The notes: generated by a model not told the origin, from the sequence alone. 64,000 bases of DNA from CAVRAW01 sp963716135 (GCA_963716135.1 OY970289.1:3658001-3722000), one strand, 5' to 3'; positions 1 to 9,832 are shown, numbered from the stretch's first letter. Numbers and translations are program-made.

Positions 1-1
1 G

Positions 2-1053
2 GAATCGATTGCCGCGGCGCTTGGCGCGCAGGCGCGCGAAATCGTTTTCACCAGCGGCGCGACGGAGAGCAATAATCTCGCACTTTTCGGCGTAGCCCAG
101 CGCGCAAACAGCGAAAGCCCGGCCAATCGCCGCACATCGTCAGCGTGGCCACCGAGCATCGGGCTGTGCTCGACCCGCTGGCACACCTGGAAAAGCTAGG
201 CTGCGAGATCACACTGTTGCCGGTCGAACAAGCCGACAGCCCACGGGCCGGATTGATCACAGCCGACCAGGTTGCCGCCGCGCTGCGCGACGAAACGGTC
301 CTGGTCAGCGTGATGCTGGCGAACAACGAAATCGGCGCCATCCAGCCGATTGCGGAGATCGGCGCCGTGTGCCGGGCGCGCGGCGTGCTGTTGCATTGCG
401 ACGCCACGCAAGCAGTCGGCAAAATGCCGGTGAACGTCGACCAACTACATGTCGATCTGCTCAGCTTTTCTGCCCACAAAATTTATGGCCCCAAAGGCAT
501 CGGCGCGCTCTTCGTGCGGCGGCGGGCTCCGCTTGTGAAACTCGAGCCGCAAATCTTCGGCGGCGGTCAAGAAAACGGCTTTCGCAGCGGCACCGCCAAC
601 GTGCCAGGCATCGCCGGTTTCGCGCGGGCCTTGGAATTGTGTGTCGAAGAGATGCCGGGCGAGCAGCCGCGCCTCGCCAAATTGCGTGATCGACTTTATG
701 CCGGCCTGTGCGAGCGATTGGATCACATCGGACTCAACGGTCCCGCGCTCGATCAGCCGAAATCGCGGTTGGCGGGAAATTTGAATCTCCACTTCGGCTA
801 CGTCGAAGGGGAGGCATTGTTGTTGGACATGCAGGACCGACTGGCCGTCAGCTCCGGAAGCGCCTGCACCTCGGCCGACCCGCAGCCCAGCCACGTGCTG
901 CGAGCCTTGGGCCTGCCGGAAGACCTGGTGCGCGGCAGCCTGCGGTTTGGGCTGGGCCGATTCAACACCGCGGAAGAGGTCGAAACGGCGATCGAAGTCA
1001 TCGCCGATTCCGTCCAGCGCCTGCGCAAGCTCAGCAGCATGGCGAAAGACTAG
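2..1053 (+). CDS. Cysteine desulfurase (IscS/NifS family), 5'-truncated, one frameshift
   Basis: This is a PLP enzyme that takes sulfur from L-cysteine for Fe-S clusters and tRNA thiolation. The protein is already under way at the window edge: the first readable part contains the cofactor-phosphate motif TSGATESNN. The PLP lysine sits in SFSAHKIYGPKG, and the mobile catalytic-cysteine loop is SSGSACTSADPQPSH near the C-terminus. The reading frame changes near base 131. Restoring one C there joins ...SPANRR to HIVSVATEHRAVLDPL, as the family requires, so I treat both halves as one gene. The stop TAG shares the bases CTAG with the stop of the convergent pseudouridine synthase. The family is certain, but the subtype (IscS, NifS or a tRNA-thiolation partner) cannot be told without the N-terminus and upstream neighbours. 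Confidence 0.92.
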
Positions 1054-2043
1054 AGCTTTCTGCCTGATGCTTTTGAACGAAATTGACGAAGCTCGTTCAA
1101 GACGATTTCCAAATCCGTAGCCAGCGGGGCTTCGAAGTTCAGCAATTCTCCGCTCACCGGGTGCAGCAGCTTCAATCGGCGCATGCAGCGCTTGCCGGTT
1201 TAGCAGAACCTGGTGATCATCGGGATCGCGGCGAATTTCCCCGCGCGTGATTTCCGCCCGCCCGCCGTATTGCTTGTCGCACAACACGGGGCAGGAAATC
1301 GCCGACAGATGCACGCGAATTTGATGCGTGCGGCCCGTCTTCGGCGCGACGCGCAGCGCGGCGAATCCGTCGAAACGTTCCGCGACCTCATAAAACGTCT
1401 GCGCCGGGCGGCTGGTGGCGTGCTCTTTTCGGATCGCCATTTTTTCGCGTTGGTAGGGATGGCTGCCGATCGGCATGTCGATCACATCCCGATCCCGATC
1501 CGGCACGCCTACCACAATTGCAAGATATTCCTTTTCGACCGTCCGCTTGCCAAACTGCTCGGCCAGGGCGTAATGGGCGGCATCGGTCTTGGCCACCACC
1601 AGCACGCCGCTGGTGTCGCGATCCAGCCGGTGAACAATGCCGGGCCGCGTGGGGCCGCCGGCGCCGCTGAGCTTTTCGAAATGAAACGCCAGGGCGCTAG
1701 TGAGCGTGCCGGCCCAATGCCCCTTGGCCGGATGCACCACCATGCCCGGCGGCTTATTGACGGCCGCCAGATGTTCGTCTTCATAAAGAATATCCAGCGG
1801 GATATCTTCCGGCACCGGGCCGGGGCGCGGCGGCTCGGGCAACGAGATCGACAATTGATGGCCGTCTTTGAGCCGCTGCCCCGCCTTAGCCGGCTGGCCA
1901 TTCAGCGTCACGCCGCCGGCATCGATCGCCCGGCGCAAAAACGCCCGGCTGAACTGGGGAAATTGCCGCGCCAGATAGACGTCGAGCCGACAACCGGCAT
2001 CGTCCGCCTCGACTACACGCTGAATCGGCGGATCGGCCGGCAT
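1050..2043 (-). CDS. RluD-type 23S rRNA pseudouridine synthase, one frameshift
   Basis: It isomerises uridine to pseudouridine in structured RNA, most likely helix 69 of 23S rRNA. An N-terminal S4 domain (residues about 12-75, GCRLDVYLARQFPQFSRA) precedes the catalytic domain with the signature HRLDRDTSGVLVVAKT, whose second Asp is the nucleophile. The motif GRTHQIRVHLS lies further on. The frame breaks near base 1185 at LLNRQALH. The continuation RLKLLHPVSGELLNFEAPL is in another frame and ends at a TAG on the complement of 1050-1052, giving about 330 residues, normal for the family. The ATG at 2043 follows the stop of the upstream membrane protein by one base, so the two are probably translationally coupled. 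Confidence 0.9.
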
Positions 2044-2044
2044 T

Positions 2045-2887
2045 TCATTTCGACGGTTCAGACGCCTTCGACTTCTCGGCCGCGGCCGGCGTCGATGCGG
2101 CCGGCGGAGTCGTCGGCGTCGCAGCGGGCGCAGCGGCGCCAGAAGATGCACCAGGCATACTCGGCCCCATGGCGCTGGGCAGCTTGACATCTCCGGGGGC
2201 CGGAGAATCTTTCAAATCAAACGACGGCTTCATGCCGGGCACGCCTGGCCCCGTGTCGGCCTTCGGCGGCTGCGGGTTCTGCTGGGCAAACCAATCGTAG
2301 AATTCCTTCACCGCCGGTTGATTGAGCCGCGCCAGATGCTGGCGTGCCGGGCCAGCCAACGCGCTATCCGGATAGTCCTTCGCCAATTGCACGTAAGCAA
2401 GCCGGGCCAGATTTAAATCGCCCAACGATTCCGCGGACCGTCCGATTCCGTAGATTGACCAGCCGCGCAGCATCGGATCGCGCGTGGTTTTCTGCACGTC
2501 GTCAAAGATGCCCATGGCCTTGGAAATATTGTCTCGCCCGGCGGCCTTGTTGTGATACAACGTCGTGGTGCCGCTATCCAACAGCGCTTCGGCAAGCAGA
2601 AGCTGCGCCACCGCGGCTTGCGAAGTGCCGGGATATTCTTTGATCGTGGCCTGCAATTCGGCTAACCCCAGTCCCTGCATGCCCATCGCGGCGAACAATT
2701 GGTCCGACGCGGCCACGGCGCCTCGCTGGCTGGCGCCTTGCATATAGAAGAAAATCGTCGCCACAATCGCCAGGGCGATCACTCCCACCGTAATCAGGCC
2801 CGAGTAGGGGCGTAATTTCTCGCCGGTGTCGGCCAACCATTCGGCCAGCACATTGGTATGCAAATCGTGGCGTTCTTTGGCTTTCAT
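2045..2887 (-). CDS. Membrane-anchored TPR-like protein (YfgM-like)
   Basis: A 280-residue protein with one membrane helix near residues 31-50 (LITVGVIALAIVATIFFYMQ), so the bulk lies on the far side of the membrane. The helical repeats that follow resemble tetratricopeptide repeats of the YfgM/ancillary-translocon type (LAELQATIKEYPGTSQAAVA, ARLAYVQLAKDYPDSALAG). The C-terminal 60 residues are a low-complexity Pro/Ala/Ser tail. I chose the ATG at 2887; a TTG eight codons upstream is also in frame. It sits directly upstream of the pseudouridine synthase on the same strand. Function is inferred from architecture only; a role in protein secretion or envelope assembly is plausible. Confidence 0.75.
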   Translation of the reverse strand: MKAKERHDLHTNVLAEWLADTGEKLRPYSGLITVGVIALAIVATIFFYMQGASQRGAVAASDQLFAAMGMQGLGLAELQATIKEYPGTSQAAVAQLLLAEALLDSGTTTLYHNKAAGRDNISKAMGIFDDVQKTTRDPMLRGWSIYGIGRSAESLGDLNLARLAYVQLAKDYPDSALAGPARQHLARLNQPAVKEFYDWFAQQNPQPPKADTGPGVPGMKPSFDLKDSPAPGDVKLPSAMGPSMPGASSGAAAPAATPTTPPAASTPAAAEKSKASEPSK

Positions 2888-3041
2888 CCGTTGGAGTATA
2901 GGGGTGGCCAAAGAAAAGCGTCAAGACCGGCAAAGTGCGTTGATTGACTTGGCTTCGCTCTACGCGGCTGACCGATAGACAATCGCCCATGCGCAACGAT
3001 AAACTCGCCACTCCCATCAGCGCATCACGGACGACGACAAC

Positions 3042-5012
3042 ATGACGCTTAACCCCGCCCAGCAAGACGCTGTTGAAACACTCGCGGGGCCGCTGTTGGT
3101 GCTGGCCGGCGCAGGCACGGGCAAAACTCGGGTCGTCACGCATCGCATCGCCCGGCTGATTCGCCACCGCACGCGGCCCGAGCGGATTCTGGCGGTTACC
3201 TTCACCAACAAGGCGGCGGGCGAAATGCAGCAGCGTGCCGGCCAACTGTTGGGCAAGCGGCAAAACTCCAAGCAGCGGCCGGAGATTTCGACCTTCCATT
3301 CGCTCTGCGTGCGCATTTTGCGGCGGCAGATTCATCGGTTGGGCTACCCTCGGCAGTTCGTGATTTTCGACCGCGGCGACCAGGAAGGGGCCGCTCGGCA
3401 AACGCTGCGGGAGCTGCGTGTCGCCGGCGAGAAACTGCGACCCGGCGATTTGCTGTACTTCATCGGCCGTTGGAAAGCGTCGTGCTTGCGGCCGGACGAA
3501 GCGATTTCGGCTGCGGAAACCGACAAGGAGCATCTCGCCGCCTCCGGCTATCGCCGCTATCAAGAGGCGTTGAAGACGGCCGGCGCGGTCGATTTCGACG
3601 ATCTGCTCTTGCTGACCGAAGAATTGCTCGACAGGCATCCCGAGGTTCGCCGCGCCGAGGCGGGCCGATTCGATCATCTCTTGATCGACGAGTATCAAGA
3701 CACCAACGCCAGCCAGTACCGCATCGTCAAAGCGCTGGCAGAGGGGCACCGCAACTTATGCGTGGTGGGGGACGACGATCAATCGATTTACGGCTGGCGC
3801 GGCGCCGAGGTGGAACACATCCTGCGCTTCCAGCACGACTGGCCCGAGGCGAAAGTCGTACGCCTGGAAGACAACTACCGCAGCAGCGAATCGATCCTGG
3901 AGTTCGCCAATCGGCTGATCGCTTTCAATCGCAACCGTCACGAGAAGGTGCTGCGCACGGCGCGCCCGGCGGTTTGCGCCCCGCCATTCTGCAATGCCAG
4001 GACGAAACGACGGAGGCGGACGAAGTGATCGCCGATATCAAGCTGCGCCTGGCGAATCCGGGCCTCCAGCCGCGCGACTTCGCCATCTTGTGCCGCACCA
4101 ACGAGCAGCCCCGGCCGTTTGAAATGGCGCTGCGGCGAGAAAAACTCCCCTACGTGCTGATCGGCGGCCAATCGTTTTACGATCGCCGCGAAGTGAAGGA
4201 TATTCTGGCGTATCTGCGCCTGCTCGATAATCCAAGCGACGAGCCGTCGCTATTGCGGATTATCAATGTCCCCCCGCGCGGCATCGGCCAGGCGACGGTC
4301 AAAGCATTGCTGCAGCGGGCCATCGAGCAGGGAACCGCGCTATGGAACATTCTGTCGTCGGAAACCGCCGATCCCGTCCGCCGATTCTGCGAAATGATCG
4401 ACGGTTTTCGCCGACGTGCCGGGACTGAATCAATGGTCGGTCTGGCGAAGGCCCTAATCGCGCAAATTCGCTACCAGGATGAACTGGCTCGGCAGTATCC
4501 CGACGCCAACGATCAGCAATCGCGCTGGGCCAGCGTGCAAGACGTGATCAACACGCTGGCGGCGTATGAGAAGCGATCCAAAAAGCCCACGCTGCGCAGT
4601 TTCCTCGACGAAGTTGCCTTGGGCCAGCGCGACGAGGCCGCCGACCGCGAATCGAAACTCGATCGCAATGCCATCGCGCTGATGACGCTCCATTCGGCCA
4701 AGGGCCTGGAATTCCCCCACGTGTATCTGGCCGGCATGGAGGAGGGGCTCTTGCCGCATCAAAAATCGATCGACGCCGAAAAGCACGGAAACGCCAGCGC
4801 CATCGACGAAGAGCGCAGGCTCTGCTACGTCGGCGTCACGCGGGCTCGCGATTGCCTGACCATGACGCTGGCTCTGGCGCGAATGAAATGGGGCAAAAGC
4901 CGCCCGACGATTCCGAGCCGATTCCTCTATGAACTGACCGGCCAGGCGGAGAATCGCGCGAAGTCGAAGGAAAGGCGCGCCGAAACGGCGGCGAAAACAA
5001 ACCGTGGTCTAG
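3042..5012 (+). CDS. UvrD/PcrA-type superfamily 1 DNA helicase, two apparent frameshifts
   Basis: A 3'-5' DNA helicase for repair and recombination. The SF1 motifs appear in order: Walker A GAGTGKT near residue 22, motif II LLIDEYQDTN, motif III GDDDQSIYGWRGA, motif IV EDNYRSS, motif V LMTLHSAKGLEF and motif VI RRLCYVGVTRA. The frame shifts near base 3968 (a missing G in a CCCGG run restores ARPGGLRPAILQCQDETTEAD). A compensating shift near 4975 would let the protein end in KRRRKQTVV at the TAG at 5010-5012. Without that second correction the frame runs on across the whole opposite-strand deacetylase gene, which is implausible. With both corrections the length is about 656 residues, a little short for PcrA. 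The exact C-terminus is inferred. Confidence 0.85.
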
Positions 5013-5782
5013 CGCGGCGATTCCGGCGGGGCGGGCTGATCGCCAGGCTTTTGTCCGAAAAGGAAGTGCATCAGGTCGCGGGTGCCGATCAATCGCGGGC
5101 TGGAAAACATCTCGCCGGCTGGAAATCCCGCCGCAGTGCCCAACTGAATGGCGAACGATTTGACGCGTTCTTCGATCTGCTTTTCCGGTTGCGCGCCGAA
5201 TTGCGTTTTGTAGCAGCGAATCGCTTCCAGCTTGGTCTGGAGCGTGTCGCTGATATCGACGACCAGGTTGCCCGCCCCCGGTGGCACGCCGAAGGACGTG
5301 AAAGCCAGCGTGTAATACAAATACGCCGTGATCGTGTGCACCGGCAAGTTGTCGAAATATTGATCCCACTTCGTCAGCCGTGCATAGAACACGCCGGCGT
5401 CGGTAATCTGCATCGCCTGAAAATGGTCGGGCGAAGCCAGGGGCGTTTTCTCGCCAAAGCCAAGCACCAACCTCGGCCGATAGCGGCGAAACACTTTGGC
5501 CAGTGCCACGCGGGCTTCGAACGAATCGAACAGCCGGCGATTTTGCATGCCCAGTTCCAGCCGCACGTGCACGCCCAACTTCTCCGCCGCCGCTTTGGCT
5601 TCAGCGGCCCGATGCTCCGGTCCCGGCGAGTTGGGCGTCGGCTCGCCATCAGTCAGATCGACGATGCCTACCCGATAGCCTTGCTTGGCGAGCTTGGCCA
5701 AGGTGCCGCCGCAGGAGATCTCCACATCATCCGGATGCGCGCCGACGGCAATCACGTCGAGTGGCAATTCGGCAGTTGACAT
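5009..5782 (-). CDS. bshB1: LmbE/PIG-L family deacetylase, BshB1-like
   Basis: A zinc-dependent N-acetylglucosamine deacetylase, most like BshB1, which removes the acetyl group from GlcNAc-malate in bacillithiol synthesis. The zinc-site signature AHPDDVE is near residue 15, and a downstream SPDH supplies a further metal-binding His. The motif LTDGEPTPNSPG and the 257-residue length suit BshB1. The other bacillithiol genes (bshA, bshC) are not in the window, so the pathway assignment rests on family resemblance; a deacetylase for another GlcNAc conjugate is possible. It is convergent with the helicase gene and shares CTAG with its proposed stop. Confidence 0.8.
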   Translation of the reverse strand: MSTAELPLDVIAVGAHPDDVEISCGGTLAKLAKQGYRVGIVDLTDGEPTPNSPGPEHRAAEAKAAAEKLGVHVRLELGMQNRRLFDSFEARVALAKVFRRYRPRLVLGFGEKTPLASPDHFQAMQITDAGVFYARLTKWDQYFDNLPVHTITAYLYYTLAFTSFGVPPGAGNLVVDISDTLQTKLEAIRCYKTQFGAQPEKQIEERVKSFAIQLGTAAGFPAGEMFSSPRLIGTRDLMHFLFGQKPGDQPAPPESPR

Positions 5783-5790
5783 GGTTTATT

Positions 5791-5910
5791 GAAATGTCTG
5801 AATGACTAAATGCCTGAATGACTGAATGAGCTTGAGCAGGCCATTCCCCATTTAGTCATTTAGACATTCAGTCATTAAGTCATTCCCTCTCAGCGTCTCT
5901 GCGACTCGGC
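5791..5910. repeat. Intergenic octamer/heptamer repeat forming an imperfect inverted repeat
   Basis: The left arm (about 5795-5829) is built from variants of TGAATGACT/AAATG. The right arm (about 5850-5885) is built from the complementary CATTTAGTCATT words, so the RNA could fold into a long imperfect hairpin. It is followed by CTCAGCGTCTCTGCGACTCGG, another short-word run. Nearly the same words recur at 34847-34870. It may end transcription of cbiET or bshB1, but there is no clean stem with a T-run. Confidence 0.6.
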
Positions 5911-5913
5911 GGT

Positions 5914-7158
5914 TTACTTCCGCTTCACCACACTCAACAAAAAAGTCGGGTTCAAGGCGTTGAAACGAATGCGCTCCAACTGATACGTGCCGCGGGCGAT
6001 GTTGACCATCAGCACTTCCACTTCGCCGCCGGCACGATGCAGCACTTCGTCCACCGCGGCCAACAGCTCGATGCTGCCCACGTTGGCCACCAATCGTCCG
6101 CCCGGCTTCAATTGCTTGTATGCCAATTCGACCAGGCGGGCAATTTCGCGGCCGCTGCCGCCGACAAAAATGCAATCGGGCGGCGGCAGCTTTTCCCAGG
6201 CTTCGGGCGCGCGGCCCAGCACCGGCTTCAAATTCTTCAACTGGAACCGCTCGGCGTTGGCCTTGATGAGGTCGATGTCTTCCGGGTCCATCTCGATGGC
6301 ATAAGCGGTGCCTTCGGTGGCCAAAAGCGCCGCCTCGACCGATACCGATCCGCTGCCGGCCCCCACGTCCCAGACGATGCTCTTGGGGCCGATCGCCATT
6401 TCCGCCAGGGCGATGCTGCGAACTTCAGCCGGCGTGAGCAGGCCGCGCTTGGGCCGGGCCTGCAAAAACATTTCGTCCGGATTGCCGAAACGCCGCAGCA
6501 GATGCGCGTCCGACGGCCGATCGGGCGTCGCCTCTCGGCGCACTAGAATCATCACGTTCAGCGGTCCGAAATTTTCGCGAGCTAGTTCGCTCATCGAGCC
6601 CTGCGTTACCCGCTCGTCGGGTGAGCCGAGATTCTCGCACACGTAGCCCGTGAAGTAATCGATACGCTGATCCAAAAGCGCCTTGGCCACGTCCGACGGC
6701 GGATGCTGCTCGTTGGTGAACAGTCCGACCGTGTCGGCGACGCGAATTTTTTCAATCAGCGAGTCCAAAGAATGCGTGGCGAGGTTCGTGAGGAATGCAT
6801 CTTCCCAGCTTTCTTTCACGCGCGCGAACGCCAACTGCATGCTGCTCACGTGCGGCAGCACCTCGAAGCGCTCCTTGCCGAGCTTGTCGCACAGATATCG
6901 CGCCACGCCATAAAACAGCGGATCGCCGGAGGCCAGCACGACGACTTTCTTGTCGCCTGCTTTGGCAACCTGCTGCACGGCCTCATCCAAATTGCCGCCG
7001 ATCGTGGCTCGCAGCTTGCCCGCCGATTTCGGCAAGAGCTTCAGCGTGCTGTCGGTCCCCAAGAGCAGATCGGCTTCGTCGATCAGTTTGCGGGCTTGCG
7101 CGGTAACGCCCTCGAGCCCGTCGTCGCCGATGCCGATGATGTGAATTTTGTTCGCCAC
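5914..7158 (-). CDS. cbiET: Precorrin-6Y C5,15-methyltransferase, CbiE-CbiT fusion
   Basis: A bifunctional corrinoid enzyme (CobL type). The N-terminal half (residues about 1-200, starting KIHIIGIGDDG) is a tetrapyrrole methylase that methylates C5. The C-terminal half carries the SAM-binding loop VWDVGAGSGSVSVEA near residue 265 and corresponds to CbiT, which methylates C15 with decarboxylation of the C12 acetate. The length of 414 residues fits the fused form. No other cobalamin gene is nearby and I see no cobalamin riboswitch in the short upstream gap, so here it stands alone. The downstream gap contains the octamer repeat. Confidence 0.9.
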   Translation of the reverse strand: MANKIHIIGIGDDGLEGVTAQARKLIDEADLLLGTDSTLKLLPKSAGKLRATIGGNLDEAVQQVAKAGDKKVVVLASGDPLFYGVARYLCDKLGKERFEVLPHVSSMQLAFARVKESWEDAFLTNLATHSLDSLIEKIRVADTVGLFTNEQHPPSDVAKALLDQRIDYFTGYVCENLGSPDERVTQGSMSELARENFGPLNVMILVRREATPDRPSDAHLLRRFGNPDEMFLQARPKRGLLTPAEVRSIALAEMAIGPKSIVWDVGAGSGSVSVEAALLATEGTAYAIEMDPEDIDLIKANAERFQLKNLKPVLGRAPEAWEKLPPPDCIFVGGSGREIARLVELAYKQLKPGGRLVANVGSIELLAAVDEVLHRAGGEVEVLMVNIARGTYQLERIRFNALNPTFLLSVVKRK

Positions 7159-7214
7159 GCCAGTGTGTCTCGTGGCCCGATTCTACGTCATCGGCCGAGA
7201 AACTTAAAGTGCGC

Positions 7215-7244
7215 AAAAAAACCCCGGGCTGAGGGGCCGGGGTT
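7215..7244 (-). terminator. Rho-independent terminator after the Fe-S carrier gene
   Basis: On the minus strand an 8-bp stem (AACCCCGG/CCGGGGTT) with a GC-rich loop is followed by seven Ts. It lies 36 bases past the stop of the A-type carrier gene and just before cbiET, separating the two transcripts. Confidence 0.85.
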
Positions 7245-7280
7245 AAACTTGCGATGTTTGGATTGTCCGCGGCGAAAAGC

Positions 7281-7613
7281 TTACGCCTGGAACGAACTGC
7301 CGCAGCCGCAGCTTTTCGTGGCGTTGGGGTTTTCGAACGTGAAGCCGCGCTTCTCGAGCCCTTCGTAGAAGTCGACCTTCGTGCCGTCCAGGTACAGGGC
7401 GCTCTTCTTATCGACCACCAGGTTCACGCCGTGGCAATCGTACTTTGAGTCGGTCTTTTCGTCGAATTTTTGATCGAAGCCCAGGCTGTATTGGAAGCCG
7501 CTGCAGCCGCCGCCGACCACGCCCACGCGCAGCACGGTCTCGGGACCTAGCTTCTGGTCTTCGATGATCTTCTTCACTTCTTGAGCGGCACGTTCGGTGA
7601 GGGATACAGCCAT
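7281..7613 (-). CDS. erpA: A-type iron-sulfur carrier (IscA/ErpA family)
   Basis: A 110-residue scaffold/carrier that delivers Fe-S clusters to apoproteins. The three conserved cysteines are present: C37 in GGGCSGFQY, and C102 and C104 in the C-terminal SCGCGSSF. The ATG at 7613 is preceded by a good Shine-Dalgarno (AGGAG). It is flanked by terminators on both sides, so it is probably monocistronic. IscA, SufA and ErpA cannot be separated reliably by motifs; the motif spacing and solitary position favour ErpA. Confidence 0.88.
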   Translation of the reverse strand: MAVSLTERAAQEVKKIIEDQKLGPETVLRVGVVGGGCSGFQYSLGFDQKFDEKTDSKYDCHGVNLVVDKKSALYLDGTKVDFYEGLEKRGFTFENPNATKSCGCGSSFQA

Positions 7614-7701
7614 GGCGGGCAAAGCTCCTGGTAAGGCGGACTGTCGGCAAAATTCAACCACGCAATTATACAACCCCGCGGGCCGCTGGGAAAAGACCAT
7701 G

Positions 7702-7733
7702 AAAAAAGCCCAGGGGTCGCAGCCCCTGGGCTT
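7702..7733 (-). terminator. Terminator hairpin (AAGCCCAGGGG family)
   Basis: A perfect 11-bp stem (AAGCCCAGGGG/CCCCTGGGCTT) is followed on the minus strand by six Ts, just downstream of the HdeD-like gene. A near-identical element, including the flanking ACCATGAAAA, occurs at 38791-38826, so this is a dispersed repeat as well as a terminator. Confidence 0.8.
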
Positions 7734-7773
7734 GAATCGACACACAAAATCGGCACTTGGACAGTTCGATCGA

Positions 7774-8331
7774 CTACGTGCCGCTATCGATGCGCCGCAC
7801 CCATTCGCGAACTTGTCCGGCCAATACCAGTTGCATGGCGCCGGCGACGATGGCGTACACGCCGATCAGCCAGATGACGGCCACCAACCCGGCGACCGGC
7901 CACACGATCAGCGCCAGGCCGAACAACATCGAAAGAATTCCGGAGACGATGAACAGCCATTCGCCTTGAATCTTCTGACGCAGGCGAACGGCGAAGACGA
8001 TTTCCAGCACGCCGGCCAGCAGGGCTCGTACGCCGATGTATAGGACCAGCACTATGGCGACGATGCCGGGGCGACTGAGCGTAAAGACGCCAATCAGAAT
8101 TCCCAACACGCCGATCAATAGCAACAGCCACCAATCTTCAAAGGCGTCGCGGCTGGCGATCGAGCCGACCAAGGCAATCGAACCGTCGACGATCGCAAAA
8201 ATCCCAAACACCAACAGCAGGATATCGGCCACCACCGCCGGCGGCAGCGCCAACACCAGCACGCCGAAGATCAGCGCCAGAATACCGCGAATTACCAGGA
8301 AACTCGAAATGCGTTTGGTCTTGTCGAACAT
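7774..8331 (-). CDS. HdeD/DUF308 family membrane protein
   Basis: A 185-residue, very hydrophobic protein with about six membrane helices arranged as repeats of a two-helix unit, typical of the HdeD acid-resistance/DUF308 family. Examples are VIRGILALIFGVLVLALP, LLIGVLGILIGVFTLSRPG and VSGILSMLFGLALIVWP. The repeated pattern G-(I/V)-L-x-(I/L)-x-x-G-(V/L) is clear. The biochemical role of the family is unknown. It is followed by a strong terminator and is probably transcribed alone. Confidence 0.85.
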   Translation of the reverse strand: MFDKTKRISSFLVIRGILALIFGVLVLALPPAVVADILLLVFGIFAIVDGSIALVGSIASRDAFEDWWLLLLIGVLGILIGVFTLSRPGIVAIVLVLYIGVRALLAGVLEIVFAVRLRQKIQGEWLFIVSGILSMLFGLALIVWPVAGLVAVIWLIGVYAIVAGAMQLVLAGQVREWVRRIDSGT

Positions 8332-8471
8332 GAGCCGACCTCTCTCAATTGATTTGCCGCGCTACCATCCCACAACGCCATATATATCTAGGTCACGCCC
8401 AGGCCCGCAGCAAGCAGTTTGCCCACAACCTGCGGAAAATCGGCACGGATCGGCATCGCCGGCGGGGAGCA

Positions 8472-9829
8472 CTACTTGCCGATGCAGAACCGGCTGAAAA
8501 TGCGGTCCAACAGGTCGTCCGTGTAGATCGCGCCAACGATTTTGCCAAGCTCCACGAGTGCAATTCGAAGCTCGGCGGCCACCAACTCTTCCCCGGTGCC
8601 CTCGGCAGCCAGTTGGCGCGCCCGGCTGATGGCGGCGGAAGCCTGACGCACGCTGTCGCTGATCCGCGCCGCGGTGCCGGCGACCATTCCTCGATCCCCG
8701 GGCGCCTGGTTCAACGCCTGATATATGGCGCTTCGCAATCGCGGAAGTCCCGCCCCCGTGCGGCTGCTGGTCGTAACCGCATGGCTCAGCTCCGGGCCGG
8801 CGGCAGGCAGATCGCATTTGGTGAGCGCGACGATCGTAGCTTCGCGGTTGGTTTCGCTTTGCTCCCATTCGTTTAGCGGTCGGGTGACGTCGAGGCAAAG
8901 CAGTCGTAGATCGGCCCGATCATGTTGCGTGGCCGCGGCCGCTTGCGCGGCCTCGCCGATCGATTGACGCGGCGGATCGATGTCGCGTCCGGCGGTATCG
9001 ATCAGTTCGACCGTCAAACCATTGGCATCGATTCGAGCGACCAGATAATCGCGGGTCGTGCCGGGCTGCGGCGAGACGAGTGCGGCCGATTGTTCAATCA
9101 GCGCATTGAATAAGCTGCTTTTGCCGACATTCGGATAACCCACCAGCGCGACCCGAGGGACTGCGGATGTTTCGCCCCGTGCATTCAGTCGCGCGGCCAA
9201 TTGTACAAGCTGCCGCTCCGCAGCGGACAGCCGGCCGTCCAATTCTCCACTCGAGACGAAGTGGATATCCTCCTCGGCAAAGTCGAGCCCCGCTTCGAGG
9301 TCTGCAAGCAGATTTAGCAAATCGTCGCGTAGCAATTGCAGGGGGCGCGAGAGGCCGCCGGCCAGTTGCTCCAGCGCCACGTCAAGCTGCCGGTGATCCG
9401 CCGCATCGACCACGCCCAATACTGCTTCTGCTTGAGTCAGATCAATGCGCCCCGCCAAAAATGCTCGTAGCGTGAATTCTCCCGGCTGCGCCAACCGCGC
9501 GCAGCGGCGCAAACGGTGTCCAACAACGAATTCAACGCTGGCGGTGAACCGAACGTGTGGAACTCCGCCAGCGGTTGCCGGGTGTAGCTGCGCGCCGTGG
9601 GCCAGAGAAAGAGCTCAACGGGGAGTGGGGAATGGAGACTGTGGAATGCGGAGTGTCCGCCGATTGCGGTTGGTACCGCCAGCGTCCGCACATCGACCGT
9701 GTGATCATCCGGCTGGAAACATTTCGCGACAATTTCGGCGACGGAAGGCCCGCTGACGCGCACGATGCCGCGGGCTGCGCCGCCGGGAGCCGATGCAATG
9801 GCCGCAATGGTGTCGTCGAGGTGAATCAT
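8472..9829 (-). CDS. mnmE: tRNA modification GTPase MnmE, one frameshift
   Basis: With MnmG it installs the carboxymethylaminomethyl group at U34 of tRNAs. The N-terminal tetrahydrofolate-binding domain contains SYTRQPLAEFHTFGSPP. The GTPase motifs are GYPNVGKSSLFNAL (G1), DTAGR (G3) and TKCD (G4). The protein ends with the family's catalytic C-terminal motif, FCIGK. The frame breaks near 9500, where one lost base separates LLDTVC from ARLAQPGEFTLRAFLAGR. The length is otherwise normal (about 452 residues). Between AIGG and ELFLWPT there are about 13 extra residues encoded by a short-word tandem repeat, described separately. Confidence 0.9.
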
Positions 9830-9832
9830 TAG

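Noticed and set aside
445..1049. Extra 200-residue C-terminus for the pseudouridine synthase
   Set aside because: It is antisense to cysteine desulfurase and appears only because of the frameshift near 1185. The true C-terminus ends at 1050.
5013..5779. Long continuation of the helicase frame
   Set aside because: It runs antisense across the whole deacetylase gene with no helicase-like sequence. A second frameshift ending at 5012 is the better reading.
7159..7214. Cobalamin riboswitch before cbiET
   Set aside because: The gap is under 60 bases and lacks a B12-box-like sequence.
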